A stretch of 64,000 nucleotides of DNA from AP-15 sp963781215 (GCA_963781215.1 CAWAFE010000018.1:21762-85761), one strand, 5' to 3'; shown: positions 9,488 to 17,905, counted from the stretch's first letter. A program made the numbers and translations. Notes: a model not told the origin generated them from the sequence alone.

Positions 9488-10075
9488 TCAACGGACGATG
9501 CCGAGCCCCGCGCGCAAATCGGCGAGCACCTGACCGCGGCTGCGAGTCTGCCAGCGGCGGCGGCGGCCGATCGGCTCGTTCTCGATCTCGGCGGGGACCT
9601 TGCAGGCGGCGAAGACCGGGCCCGGCTGGCTCATGATCTCGGGCAGCGCGCGCTCGAAATCGCCGAGCTCGGTAAAGGCGAAGGCGCGCGGATAGCCAGC
9701 GCCGCGGGCCAGTACGTCGTAGGCGATGTTGTCGGCGTTCGGCACCGGCTGGCCACCGGTCGTCGCGTAGACCCCGTTGTCGATCAGGAAATGATAGAAA
9801 TTCGCGGGCGCTTGTTCGGCGATCGTGACAAGCATGCCGAGGCTCATCAGGATGTCGCCCTCGGAATCGAACAGCACGACCTTCTTGTCCGGGCGGGCCA
9901 GCGCCAGCCCCAGCGCGAAGCCGGCATGGCCGCCCATCGCCGGGTCGCCGAGCGGCGCGTCGAGGTTCGGGTGGGTGGTGAGGTCGACCCAGTAGCGGCC
10001 GCCCCGTCCGGGGACGACGATCGCATCCTCGCGGTAGGGCACGAAGCTCTTCAGCATGTCGGCGGTGCGCATCAT
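9488..10075 (-). CDS. ThDP-dependent decarboxylase, beta subunit (sulfopyruvate/phosphonopyruvate decarboxylase-like)
   Basis: About 195 residues starting MMRTADMLKSFV. It is the pyrophosphate-binding half of a split thiamine-diphosphate enzyme: DSEGDILMSLGM and, about 25 residues later, IDNGVYATTGG form the Mg/ThDP-binding motif of the family. Its partner, the pyrimidine-binding half, is the next gene upstream, 16 nt away. The two-subunit layout is like ComD/ComE sulfopyruvate decarboxylase or phosphonopyruvate decarboxylase halves. The substrate is not decided by sequence; a 2-oxo acid is the general expectation. No coenzyme M or phosphonate genes are nearby. The chosen start lies just inside the frame at the first conserved residues; the open frame extends upstream to 10195 inside the alpha gene. 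Confidence 0.8.
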   Translation of the reverse strand: MMRTADMLKSFVPYREDAIVVPGRGGRYWVDLTTHPNLDAPLGDPAMGGHAGFALGLALARPDKKVVLFDSEGDILMSLGMLVTIAEQAPANFYHFLIDNGVYATTGGQPVPNADNIAYDVLARGAGYPRAFAFTELGDFERALPEIMSQPGPVFAACKVPAEIENEPIGRRRRWQTRSRGQVLADLRAGLGIVR

Positions 10076-10091
10076 CGCGGGGCCTCCGTCG

Positions 10092-10610
10092 CTAGCGGTT
10101 GAAGCCGTGATACTCGTCGCCCACGAGGACGACGACCGGCCGTTTGGTGCGATCTGCCTCCGCGAAAGCGACGCCGATCCGCGACGCGTCGGCATCGCTC
10201 TCGACGAGGTAGTAATTGAGGCCGAAGGCGTTGATGAAACGCTCGGTATAGGTCGCCGCGGTATCCTGGGTGACGCCGTGGCGGGTCCAGCCGCGATAGC
10301 CGACCATCAGCACGACCGGGATCTCGAGGCCGAGGAGCCAGCCGCGCAGCGAATCCCCGGACTCCATCAGGCCGGTGTTCTGGATCAGGATCAGCGGTTT
10401 CGCCCCGCCGGCCGCGAGCCCAGCGGCGATCGAGCACGCATGCCCCTCGCGGCTGACCCCGACGAGCCGCAATGACGGCTCGGCCTTCATCAGCAGATAG
10501 AGCCAGTTGGTTTCGCTGTCCGGCAGCCACACGACATGGGTGACGCCGTTCTTCTTCATCTCTTCGAGCACCGTTTCCGGGCTCAACGCCACCACCGCCG
10601 CCTCGCTCAT
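10092..10610 (-). CDS. ThDP-dependent decarboxylase, alpha subunit (pyrimidine-binding half)
   Basis: A 172-residue protein with the N-terminal ThDP-enzyme fold: TVLEEMKKNGVTHVVWLPDSE, then LRLVGVSREGHACSIAAGLA, in which the Glu of SREGH is the one that activates the cofactor aminopyrimidine, and the subunit-interface sequence LILIQNTGLMESGDSL. It forms an alpha/beta enzyme with the downstream gene. The family includes sulfopyruvate decarboxylase ComD and phosphonopyruvate decarboxylases, so the assignment stops at 2-oxo acid decarboxylase. The two genes form a short minus-strand operon facing away from the toxin-antitoxin pair. Confidence 0.8.
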   Translation of the reverse strand: MSEAAVVALSPETVLEEMKKNGVTHVVWLPDSETNWLYLLMKAEPSLRLVGVSREGHACSIAAGLAAGGAKPLILIQNTGLMESGDSLRGWLLGLEIPVVLMVGYRGWTRHGVTQDTAATYTERFINAFGLNYYLVESDADASRIGVAFAEADRTKRPVVVLVGDEYHGFNR

Positions 10611-10738
10611 CGACCGCCTCCGCCAACCGGGACGAGGACCAGCATAAATCGCCTTCTCCGAGAATGCGACAGCAGCCCGCTCTTGTCATAGTCGCCGGAA
10701 GTAAGCAGACTAAGCTAAGTTTAAAAGGACCGTTCGGA

Positions 10739-10975
10739 ATGCGCACCGTCAACATTCACGCGGCGAAAACCCAGCTCTCGCGCCTCGTCGAGGATGCCGC
10801 GCTGGGCGAGGAAATCATTATCGCGAAGGCCGGCAAGCCGGTCGCCCGTCTGGTGCCGCTCGCCGAGGCGCGGCCAAAGCGGCGCCTCGGCGGATTGGCA
10901 GGCAAGTTGAAAATCCCGGAGGATTTCGATGCGCCGCTGCCGGGCGACATTCTCGACGCGTTCGAAGGCCGTTAG
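10739..10975 (+). CDS. Phd/YefM-family antitoxin
   Basis: A 78-residue protein starting MRTVNIHAAKTQLSRLVEDA, the classic Phd/YefM N-terminal DNA-binding signature, followed by GEEIIIAKAGKPVARLVPL and a C-terminal tail (KIPEDFDAPLPGDIL) of the kind that wraps around a PIN toxin. An AAAAGGA ribosome-binding site precedes the ATG. It should bind and neutralise the product of the following gene and repress their common promoter in the 128-bp upstream gap. Stop and toxin start overlap (TAGTG), so the two are translationally coupled. Confidence 0.9.
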   Translation: MRTVNIHAAKTQLSRLVEDAALGEEIIIAKAGKPVARLVPLAEARPKRRLGGLAGKLKIPEDFDAPLPGDILDAFEGR

Positions 10976-11370
10976 TGCGCATCCTGCTCGACACCCACAT
11001 CCTGCTGTGGGCCTTGGTGGAACCCGAGCGGCTCGACGAGGAGACCCGAGCTGCGATCCGATCGGACAATAACGAGGTGCTGTTCAGCGCCGCCAGCATC
11101 TGGGAAATCGCGATCAAGGCGGCGTTGCGGCGTGCCGACTTCGCGGTGGACCCGGTGGAGATCATCACCGAAGCGCTCGACGCAGGATTGGGCGAGCTGG
11201 CGCTCCATTCGAACGCCGCGGCGCTCGTCGCCGACCTCCCTTTGTTGCATCGCGATCCGTTCGACCGGGTGCTGATTGCCCAGGCGATCGCCGAGCCCGC
11301 GTTCCTCTACACGGCCGATCCGCGCCTCCTTCCCTACTCGGAGCTGGTTCGGCAAATCCCGGCGCGTTAG
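10975..11370 (+). CDS. PIN-domain toxin (VapC family)
   Basis: A 131-residue PIN-domain ribonuclease. The acidic active-site residues are visible: the first Asp in RILLDTHILLWAL, the Glu in SAASIWEIAIKAAL, and the Asp in HRDPFDRVLIAQA plus TADPRLL. VapC toxins cleave structured RNAs, often initiator tRNA or 23S rRNA. It starts with GTG overlapping the antitoxin stop. Complete and in frame, in contrast to the second PIN toxin at 28.1-28.5 kb. Confidence 0.9.
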   Translation: MRILLDTHILLWALVEPERLDEETRAAIRSDNNEVLFSAASIWEIAIKAALRRADFAVDPVEIITEALDAGLGELALHSNAAALVADLPLLHRDPFDRVLIAQAIAEPAFLYTADPRLLPYSELVRQIPAR

Positions 11371-12017
11371 CAATGCTCGGCCGCCGCTTCCCTTCGCAGG
11401 GCATCCTCGAAGTCGACGGACTGGCCTAATTCTATAAGCAGGGGGCTGACCCGATACACTGTGGTGCTTTCCAGATCGCTGGCTTGCAATACGCCTATAG
11501 GCGCCGACAGTCCGTAAATAAGTCCTGATCTCTGAGCCCTGGCGGCGGCTGCAACGACGCGTTCGACGCTCATTCCGTCCCTGGTCAACCCACGGATTGT
11601 GATATCCCAAGCATCGGCTGCCCCCCTCGGGGATGTGTGCGGGCTTCCCCACCACACACTATACAGCATGCCGATCACTATGATCTCGTCACGTGACAGC
11701 GGCGCGAGCGCCTCCGCGCATTTGAGAAATTCGTCAGCGACCAGTTGTCCGGAACGGAGCTTACTGGCGATTGCCTTCGCAAGAAGTCTAAGATTTAGTC
11801 GAGCACAACCCTCGTTAGCTGCCCTTAGGTATCGGACTATTATCCCGATTGCATCGTCTTCAAAAGCGGCGTGCGCGTCGGTGATGTTGGCGTGACGGAT
11901 CTCGTCGATGAGGATATCGCGCGCCATTTCGGCGCGCCTTCGGAAAAAATGACCGACGAGTGTCCGGGGCAGATCGGCCGCAAATGCGGCGATGATCTCG
12001 GGAAGGGCGGGAATCAC
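11367..12017 (-). CDS. Hypothetical protein
   Basis: I do not recognise this protein. It is about 216 residues from a GTG start (VIPALPEIIAAFAADL), mainly helical in character (ARDILIDEIRHANITDAHAAF, LRAANEGCARLNLRLLAKAI), with no membrane segment or signal peptide. The frame is open further upstream to an ATG at 12188, so the start is uncertain. The GTG at 12017 overlaps the TGA of a short upstream frame (12014-12124) as GTGA, which suggests coupling. Base composition is less GC-rich than the neighbours, suggesting acquired DNA. Its stop overlaps the end of the convergent vapC by 4 nt. A strong promoter-like sequence lies upstream at 12260-12288. Confidence 0.6.
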   Translation of the reverse strand: MIPALPEIIAAFAADLPRTLVGHFFRRRAEMARDILIDEIRHANITDAHAAFEDDAIGIIVRYLRAANEGCARLNLRLLAKAIASKLRSGQLVADEFLKCAEALAPLSRDEIIVIGMLYSVWWGSPHTSPRGAADAWDITIRGLTRDGMSVERVVAAAARAQRSGLIYGLSAPIGVLQASDLESTTVYRVSPLLIELGQSVDFEDALRREAAAEHC

Positions 12018-12124
12018 CTGGTGGATAGCCGCTGACGGATTGCACCGGCCTGTTCCGTCATGCCGGTCCACGGGTTCAGCTCGGGGGCCGAGATGACAGG
12101 AGTCGAACCAAGCGTTTGTTTCAT
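12014..12124 (-). CDS. Possible 36-residue ORF upstream of and overlapping the hypothetical gene
   Basis: Starting MKQTLGSTPVISAPELN and ending RQRLSTR, this frame ends in a TGA shared with the GTG of the next gene (GTGA). It lies downstream of the 12260-12288 promoter. No convincing ribosome-binding site precedes its ATG, and the length gives no statistical support. It could instead be the N-terminus of the downstream protein if a base is missing near 12015. Confidence 0.25.
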   Translation of the reverse strand: MKQTLGSTPVISAPELNPWTGMTEQAGAIRQRLSTR

Positions 12125-12259
12125 ACCGCGGCGGTCGCGCCTCGCCTTTGCCCATCGTGCCAAAACCACACCCCTCCCAATCGCGCATCCCTGTCTTGCC
12201 TGTTTTATCAGGTGCAGATCAAGCGACCGTTGGTATCCTGGAGATCCGCTTTGGTCTTG

Positions 12260-12288
12260 CGTATACCATATTATAGCCAATCTGTCAA
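12260..12288 (-). promoter_or_regulatory. Sigma70-type promoter
   Basis: On the minus strand TTGACA (12288-12283) is followed after exactly 17 nt by TATACG (12265-12260), in an AT-rich island within GC-rich DNA. The predicted transcription start is near 12253, giving a leader of 65-240 nt before the hypothetical gene, depending on its true start. Confidence 0.6.
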
Positions 12289-12318
12289 TAATTCCTACCC
12301 GCACGCCAAACCTCGCAA

Positions 12319-14142
12319 CTACCGCGTGGGTCGCTGCATGATGCCGGCGGCGCCGGCGGGGTCGTAGCCGACGGCGACGTGGACATCGACGACGCAGACC
12401 TTGCCGGCGCGGACCGCCGCGACGGCCTCGTTCATGGCCGCCACGAGCTTTTTCGGCTCCTCGACCGGGCCGATGCCGACGCAGCCCTGGGCGCGGGCGA
12501 GGGCGGCAAGGTCGAGGTCGGGCTCGCGGATCGACTGGCCGATCCAGCGGTTCTCGACCGGCCTGCCGCGCTCGCGCGCGACCCGCTCCTGGTGCAGCTC
12601 GTCGTTGAAGAACGAGCGGTTATTGGCGAGCACGATCAGCAGCGGGATGCTGTTGCGGACCGCCGTCCATAGCGCCGTGACGCCCATCAGGAAGTCGCCG
12701 TCGCCGAGCACCGCCACCGGCAGCCGGCCGCCGTCGCGCAAGGCCAGCGCGGCGCCGACAGCCATCCCCGGCCCCGAGCCGATGCCGCCGCCGCCGTCGG
12801 CGCCGAGAAAATCGAGCGGATGGCGGAAGTCCCACAAATGCTCGCCCCAGCTGAGCGGCAGTCGGATCATGCAGATCTCCGCCTCGCCGAGCGCCGCCTT
12901 CAGCGCCGTTGCCAGCAGCGGCACGTCGATGATCCCGGCGCTGTCGAGCGCGGATAGCGGCGGCGGCGAGCGCTTCTCGCGCGCTGGCGGTAATCGCGGG
13001 GCGGTCGGGCGCAGCGCCTTGACTGCGGCCAAGAGTGGCGGCACCGCGGCGTCGGGCTCGGCCAGCAGATAAACATCGGCCGGCGGCAGGCCCTGGTAAT
13101 CCATGCTCCAGCCGTTGTGAACATACTGGTCGACCGAGACGTTGATGACCTTGGCCGCCGCCGGCTTTCCCCGGTAGACGCCCTGCAACGTCCCGGCGAG
13201 GTCGATCCAATCGAGGCTCAGCACCACGTCGGCCGCGGCGACCGCCTCGATCCCGGCCGGCGACAGCGAGCCGGCGGGGCCGGCGGCGTGCAGCGGGTGG
13301 TCGGTCGGAAAGGCGGCACCGGCCTTGCGGTCTGTCATCACCCGGGCGCCGATTGCCTCGGCGAGCTCGATGCGGCGCTGCCAGGCTGCCGGGTCGCGCG
13401 AGGCGCGGCCCATCAGGATCACCGGCCGCTCCGCCCGCGCCAATAATTCGGCTGCCTGCCGCACGAGCGCGCCGCCGGGCTCGGGCGAGGCCGGCGGGGC
13501 AAAGCGGGCGGTGTCGGGCGCGAGCGGCAAGGCGGCGATTTCGTCCTCCTGCAACGCCAGCTCGAAATTGAGATAGACCGGGCCCTTCGGTGCCGTCTGC
13601 GCGATCATGTTGGCGCGCAATACCGCCTCTTGCGCGGCGCCGACCGAGGAGGGCTGGTCGTCCCACTTGATAAAGTTGCGCACGAGTGCACCCTGGTCGC
13701 GGGCGGTGTGGATCCACTCGATCCACGGCCGACGGCGGACCGCGTCGAGCGCGCCGGTGGCGCCGAGCACGATCAGCGGCACGCGGTCGCACCAGGCATT
13801 GAAGATCGCCATCGCCGCATGCATCAGCCCGACATTGGCGTGGACGAAAACCAGCAGCGGCCGCCCCGTGACCTTGGCCCAGCCATGGGCGAGCGCGACC
13901 GCACTCTCCTCGTGCAGGCACAACAGCATGCGCGGCCGGGTGTTGCCGAGGTAATTGACCAGGCTGTCGTGCAGCCCGCGATAACTCGACCCCGGATTGA
14001 GCGCGACATAGGGAATGTCGAGCTCGCGCAATATCGCCGCGATCGCGTCGCTGCCCCACACGCGGGTCGACGGCTCGCGCGGCGCCGGCCGGTCGATCTC
14101 GTTGCCGGCGGCCTCGAACGGCCTCACGGATGGCATGTCCAC
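12319..14142 (-). CDS. Thiamine pyrophosphate-dependent enzyme (acetolactate synthase/benzoylformate decarboxylase-like)
   Basis: About 607 residues with all three domains of the family. The pyrimidine domain has IPYVALNPGSSYRGL and LCLHEESAVALAHG with the catalytic Glu. A central domain follows (about 200-340). The pyrophosphate domain carries GGGIGSGPGMAVGAA, AVLGDGDFLMG and, after about 28 residues, ANNRSFFNDE, the metal/ThDP motif. The substrate is probably a 2-oxo acid or similar carbonyl donor and cannot be specified. The GTG at 14142 is chosen because GGAGG lies 6 nt upstream; an ATG two codons later (14136) is the alternative. It is divergent from the transglutaminase-like gene. One of three separate ThDP-enzyme loci in the window. 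Confidence 0.85.
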   Translation of the reverse strand: MDMPSVRPFEAAGNEIDRPAPREPSTRVWGSDAIAAILRELDIPYVALNPGSSYRGLHDSLVNYLGNTRPRMLLCLHEESAVALAHGWAKVTGRPLLVFVHANVGLMHAAMAIFNAWCDRVPLIVLGATGALDAVRRRPWIEWIHTARDQGALVRNFIKWDDQPSSVGAAQEAVLRANMIAQTAPKGPVYLNFELALQEDEIAALPLAPDTARFAPPASPEPGGALVRQAAELLARAERPVILMGRASRDPAAWQRRIELAEAIGARVMTDRKAGAAFPTDHPLHAAGPAGSLSPAGIEAVAAADVVLSLDWIDLAGTLQGVYRGKPAAAKVINVSVDQYVHNGWSMDYQGLPPADVYLLAEPDAAVPPLLAAVKALRPTAPRLPPAREKRSPPPLSALDSAGIIDVPLLATALKAALGEAEICMIRLPLSWGEHLWDFRHPLDFLGADGGGGIGSGPGMAVGAALALRDGGRLPVAVLGDGDFLMGVTALWTAVRNSIPLLIVLANNRSFFNDELHQERVARERGRPVENRWIGQSIREPDLDLAALARAQGCVGIGPVEEPKKLVAAMNEAVAAVRAGKVCVVDVHVAVGYDPAGAAGIMQRPTR

Positions 14143-14283
14143 GGGCTTCCTCCCTCGAATGGCGCGACGGACGCGGATTACGCCCCATTCCGCCACGCCC
14201 GGCAAGGGCGGCCCCGAAATCATGTTGACAGGCTCGGCGCGGTCGGAGCGATGTTTTGCGAAATACTGTCCCAGGAGCATTCG

Positions 14284-15318
14284 ATGGATCGACGCCGTTT
14301 CCTGTCCGCCGCGGCAATGGTTCCGGCCGTTGCCGTCGCCGGCAGGCTGCCGCCGGCATCCGCCGCCGAAGGCGGCTGGCGCCGCTTCGAGGTCGCGACC
14401 GAAATTGGCCTCACCGAAGGCCCGGGATCGGTATGGCTGCCGCTGGCGCAGTCGGCGCGGTCTTATCAGCGCCCGCTCTCGCTCGCCTGGCACGGCAACG
14501 CCGAGCAGTCCGAACTGCTCGTAAACCCCGAGTACGGCGCGCCGGTCCTGCACGCGTCGTGGCCGGCTGGAGCGAGTGTTCGCGAGCTGCGCGTCGTCCA
14601 GACCGTCGAGACGCAAGACCGCAACAGCCAGCCCGACCCCGCAGCCGCGGCCGAGCAGGCGCTCTACCTGCGGGCGACGTCGAGCATGCCGACCGACGGG
14701 GTCGTGCGCCAGACCGCCGAGAAGATCATCGCCGGCAAGGGGGCGCCGCGGGACCGCGCCCGCGCCATCTACGACTGGGTCGTCGACAACACCTTTCGCG
14801 ACGGGGCGACGCGCGGCTGCGGCATCGGCGATATCGCGGCGATGCTGCGAACCGGCTACCTCGGCGGCAAATGCGCCGACATCAACAGTCTGATGGTCGG
14901 GTTGTGCCGGGCCGTCGGCATCCCGGCGCGCGAGGTCTACGGCATTCGGGTCGCCAACTCGCGCCAGTTCAAAGCCCTCGGCCGCACCGGCGACATCACC
15001 AAGGCGCAGCACTGCCGCGCCGAAATCTATCTCGATCCCCAGGGCTGGACACCGGTCGATCCGGCCGATGTGCGTAAGGTCGTGCTGGAGGAAAAGCTGC
15101 CGCTAGACGTGGCACCCGTAGCGGCACTGCGCGAGCGCCTCTTCGGCAGCTGGGAGATGAACTGGGTCGGCTACAACACCGCCCGCGACTTCACCCCGTC
15201 GGGCGCGCCGCACGCTCTCGAATTTCTGATGTACCCCTACGCCGCGACCGCGCAGGGCGAGCCCGACTGGCTCGACCCCGACACCTTCCGGTACAGGATC
15301 TCGGCGCGGGAGATCTGA
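14284..15318 (+). CDS. Tat-exported transglutaminase-like protein
   Basis: A 344-residue protein. The N-terminus MDRRRFLSAAAMVPAVAVAG is a twin-arginine signal (RRRFL), predicting export in folded form. The mature part has an N-terminal beta domain (about 35-125) and a transglutaminase-like cysteine-peptidase fold: RARAIYDWVVDNT, GYLGGKCADINSLMVGLCRAVGIPAR with the catalytic Cys, and KAQHCRAEIYL with the His, followed by GWTPVDPADV supplying the Asp. In bacteria such proteins are usually peptidases or hydrolases rather than cross-linkers. CAGGAG 7 nt before the ATG supports the start; longer upstream frames overlap the divergent gene. Confidence 0.85.
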   Translation: MDRRRFLSAAAMVPAVAVAGRLPPASAAEGGWRRFEVATEIGLTEGPGSVWLPLAQSARSYQRPLSLAWHGNAEQSELLVNPEYGAPVLHASWPAGASVRELRVVQTVETQDRNSQPDPAAAAEQALYLRATSSMPTDGVVRQTAEKIIAGKGAPRDRARAIYDWVVDNTFRDGATRGCGIGDIAAMLRTGYLGGKCADINSLMVGLCRAVGIPAREVYGIRVANSRQFKALGRTGDITKAQHCRAEIYLDPQGWTPVDPADVRKVVLEEKLPLDVAPVAALRERLFGSWEMNWVGYNTARDFTPSGAPHALEFLMYPYAATAQGEPDWLDPDTFRYRISAREI

Positions 15319-15352
15319 GCCCACCGGAAAGCAGAACTCGGCGCGGCGGTGG

Positions 15353-16234
15353 TCAGAAGGTCGCGCCCGATTGCAGCCAGTGCCGCACGATCTCCTCGCC
15401 GGTCGCGAACCAGACGCGGTCGTGCGAGCGGATGTATTTGAGTGCCGAGTCCAGCCCGGCGATGCGGTGCGGGACGCCGATCAGATAGGGGTGTAGGCAG
15501 ATCGCCATGACCCGGCCCGACTGCGCGCCCTCGGCATAGAGGGTGTCGAACTGGCGCCGGATCATCGCTTCGAACTCGCCGATCGTGCCGTTCCTGTATT
15601 GGAAATGCGGCGCGTCGTTGATCTCGTAGGAATAGGGGATCGAGACCAGCGGCCGGCCGCCGATGTCCATCAGATAGGGCTGGTCATCGTTGACCCAGTC
15701 GGCGACGTAGAGACAGCTCTCCTCGGTCAGGAAATCGAGCGTATGCCAGGTCTCGGCGAGGCCGGCGCCGAGCCAGCCGAGTGGTCTCTTGCCGGTCATC
15801 TCGGCGATCCGCGAGAGGGTGCGCGCGATCGTCTGCCGCTCCTCCTCGGGGCCGAGCGCGTCGAGCCACATGCTGTTCGTCTGGTTGTGGCCCAGGATCT
15901 CCCAGCCAAGATCGATCGCCGCGCGGACGATTTGCGGGTGGTGGTCGCAGATGTCGCTGTTCAACGTCGGGCTGGCGCGGATGCCATGCCTGCTCAAAAC
16001 ATCCATCAGCCGCCAGATGCCGACCCGGTTACCGTAGTCGCGCTGGGCCCAGGCGCGCACCGAGGGCGCGTTGCCGGCGGGCTGGCCTGGATGGCCGGAA
16101 ATGCCCCGGGTCAGGGGAAAGAATTCGATATTGGGGATGACCCAGAGCGCGAGCCGCGCCCCGCCCGGCCATTCGAGCCGCGGCCGCTCGTTGATCGGAA
16201 CGTAGGGAAAGGGTCCATAATCGCGCGGCTGCAT
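15353..16234 (-). CDS. Polysaccharide deacetylase family protein (NodB-like fold)
   Basis: A 293-residue cytoplasmic protein beginning MQPRDYGPFPYVPINERP. The N-terminal part and sequences LSRHGIRASPTLNSDICDHHP (metal-binding Asp/His region), GWEILGHNQTNSMW and ICLHPYLIGVPHRI (second His) match the deacetylase subgroup related to allantoinase PuuE and chitooligosaccharide deacetylases. Its lack of a signal peptide points to a small cytoplasmic amide substrate rather than cell-wall polymer. GGAGGG precedes the ATG. The gene is divergent from the GNAT gene with about 34 bp between starts, so the promoters must overlap. Confidence 0.83.
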   Translation of the reverse strand: MQPRDYGPFPYVPINERPRLEWPGGARLALWVIPNIEFFPLTRGISGHPGQPAGNAPSVRAWAQRDYGNRVGIWRLMDVLSRHGIRASPTLNSDICDHHPQIVRAAIDLGWEILGHNQTNSMWLDALGPEEERQTIARTLSRIAEMTGKRPLGWLGAGLAETWHTLDFLTEESCLYVADWVNDDQPYLMDIGGRPLVSIPYSYEINDAPHFQYRNGTIGEFEAMIRRQFDTLYAEGAQSGRVMAICLHPYLIGVPHRIAGLDSALKYIRSHDRVWFATGEEIVRHWLQSGATF

Positions 16235-16268
16235 GATCGCACCCTCCGAAGCTTTGACTGTGACGAGA

Positions 16269-16727
16269 ATGCCAGAGATCACGCCAGGGATCACGACTGA
16301 ATGGCAGAGCTTCGACCGGTTCTCGGCGGATGCGCTCTACGCGATGCTGCGTTTTCGCCAGCAGATCTTCGTCGTCGAGCAATCCTCGCCGTTTCCCGAC
16401 CTCGATGGCCTCGACCTGAGCGCCCGGCATCTGCTGCTGCGGGCAGACGGCGCGCTCGCCGGCTATCTGCGCCTGATCCCCTCGGCCGGCGAGGCCAGGA
16501 TCGGCAGGGTCGCGGTCGCGCCGCCCCTCCGCGGCATGGGGCTCGGCCGCCGGCTGATGGAGGAGGCGCTCACCTTCTGCCGCGAGCGCTGTCCGGCGCG
16601 CCCGGTGGTGCTGACTGCCCAGCTTTACCTGATGCGCTTTTACGAGGGCTTCGGCTTTGCCGCGGTGTCGGAGCCCTTCGACGATTTCGGCCTTACCCAC
16701 ATCGACATGCGGATGCAGCCGCGGTAA
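16269..16727 (+). CDS. GNAT-family N-acetyltransferase (ElaA-like)
   Basis: About 152 residues from MPEITPGITTEWQSF. The ElaA subgroup is indicated by LYAMLRFRQQIFVVEQ, PFPDLDGLD and the acetyl-CoA loop RIGRVAVAPPLRGMGLGRRLMEEAL, then LTAQLYLMRFYEGFGF near the C-terminus. It transfers an acetyl group from acetyl-CoA to an amine on an unknown acceptor. The frame is open to 16233, but that start would overlap the divergent deacetylase start, so the internal ATG is preferred. Confidence 0.82.
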   Translation: MPEITPGITTEWQSFDRFSADALYAMLRFRQQIFVVEQSSPFPDLDGLDLSARHLLLRADGALAGYLRLIPSAGEARIGRVAVAPPLRGMGLGRRLMEEALTFCRERCPARPVVLTAQLYLMRFYEGFGFAAVSEPFDDFGLTHIDMRMQPR

Positions 16728-16842
16728 CCACCCTTACCCGTGCCGAGCTTTCGACGGCACGCGAAAAGCTCCAATTGTTCTCGTGTCATTCGGGTGATAC
16801 CTGCAAGGCCGTGAGATATCCCTGATCGGCTGGATCGGCGCC

Positions 16843-16958
16843 GAGCGTTCTTCCAGACGACCGCTGTGCGGGCTCCTCAGGATGAGAAAATATCTTAATA
16901 TTATCAAATGTTTATCCTTGTCATGAGGAGCGCCCAACGGGCGCGTCTCGAAGGACGC
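16843..16958. repeat. Inverted pair of REP-like palindromic elements
   Basis: Two copies of the alphaproteobacterial palindrome that reads roughly ATCCTGAGGAGC-N-GTCTCGAAGGA lie head to head. Copy A occupies 16843-16886 on the minus strand (containing TCATCCTGAGGAGC) and copy B 16921-16958 on the plus strand (containing ATGAGGAGCGCCC). They flank an AT-rich spacer. This is the arrangement of BIME-type repeat pairs in intergenic DNA, here between the convergent GNAT and prenyltransferase genes. Confidence 0.65.
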
Positions 16959-17016
16959 AACACGTGATGCAGCCCTTGGTCTCAATTCTCTCGCAGCCTC
17001 TGCGGCAATACGCCGG

Positions 17017-17799
17017 TCAGCAGCCGAAGCGGCGCTGGCGCTGCTGGAACGAGCGGATCGCGCGCAGAAAATCGATCTTGCGAAAGGCCGGCCACAACAC
17101 GTCGGTGAAATAGAACTCGCTCGTGGCACTCTGCCACAACAGGAAGCCGGAGAGGCGGATCTCGCCCGACGTGCGGATGATCAGGTCGGGGTCGGGAAGG
17201 CCAGCGGTGTAGAGATGGCCGGCGATCGCCTCCGGGGTGACGGCGTCGATCGCGTCGGCCAATGTCGTCTGCTGCTGCGCCATGGAGCCGAGCAGGGCGC
17301 GAACCGCGTCGGCGATCTCCTGGCGGCCGCCATAGGCGACGGCGATATTGAGCTCGAGCCCGTCATAGGATTGGGTGGCGCGCTCGGCCGCGGCGATGGC
17401 GGCGAGCACCGGTGCCGGAAGCATCTCGCGGCAGCCGATGGCGCGCACGCGAATGCGCCGGCGGTGGATCGCCGGGTCGCGGGCGAGTGCGGTCAGCTTG
17501 GCTTCGACGCTCGCCAGGATGCCGGAAACCTCCGCCTCCGGCCGGCGGAAATTATCGGTCGAGAAGACCCACAAGGTGACGGTCGGGATGGCGAGCTCGA
17601 CGCACCAGTCGAGCACCTCGTCGAGCTTGTCGGCGCCGAGGTCGTAGATCTCCCGCGGCGCGGTCAGGCCAAGGGCGCGGCCATGGCGGCGGTTGCCGTC
17701 GAGGATGATGCCGATATGGCGCGGCGCCGGCCGGGTCTTTACGTCCCGGGCGAGCCGGCGCGCGTACAGGTAGTAGAGAAGGTGAAACAGCGGCCGCAA
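17017..17799 (-). CDS. Isoprenyl (cis-prenyl) transferase, undecaprenyl pyrophosphate synthase family
   Basis: A 260-residue protein of the UppS fold. The diphosphate-binding motif is IGIILDGNRRHGRALG, followed by GADKLDEVLDWC, VTLWVFSTDNFRRP, LELNIAVAYGGRQEI and the C-terminal PDLIIRTSGEIRLSGFLLWQ and ATSEFYFTDVLWP blocks, all diagnostic. It condenses isopentenyl diphosphate onto an allylic primer in cis. The motif reads DGNRR rather than the DGNGRWA typical of housekeeping bacterial UppS, resembling the variant seen in actinobacterial and archaeal relatives. It may therefore be a second prenyltransferase of different chain length. No cdsA/dxr neighbours are present, which also argues against the housekeeping copy. 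Confidence 0.88.
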   Translation of the reverse strand: MRPLFHLLYYLYARRLARDVKTRPAPRHIGIILDGNRRHGRALGLTAPREIYDLGADKLDEVLDWCVELAIPTVTLWVFSTDNFRRPEAEVSGILASVEAKLTALARDPAIHRRRIRVRAIGCREMLPAPVLAAIAAAERATQSYDGLELNIAVAYGGRQEIADAVRALLGSMAQQQTTLADAIDAVTPEAIAGHLYTAGLPDPDLIIRTSGEIRLSGFLLWQSATSEFYFTDVLWPAFRKIDFLRAIRSFQQRQRRFGC

Positions 17800-17905
17800 C
17801 GAGGCTTCCCCTGAACGCCGGGCCGCGGGCGCCCCCGCCCCATGCCGGCCGCGAAACTCAGTGCGCCAACATTATGGCGAGCCGATGACCAATCGATGAA
17901 TCGGC

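Noticed and set aside
12075..12120. tRNA or tmRNA 3'-end-like sequence (GGTTCGACTCCTGTCATCTC on the minus strand)
   Set aside because: The T-loop-like TTCGACT is present, but the T-stem has mismatches and no matching 5' acceptor strand or anticodon arm could be found nearby.
13630..14283. N-terminal extension of the transglutaminase-like protein
   Set aside because: The upstream frame is antisense to the ThDP enzyme and lacks conserved residues; a Tat signal and ribosome-binding site mark the start at 14284.
16740..16762. Hairpin CGTGCCG…CGGCACG as terminator of the GNAT gene
   Set aside because: A 7-bp stem with a 9-nt loop exists, but no T-run follows, so an intrinsic terminator is not supported.
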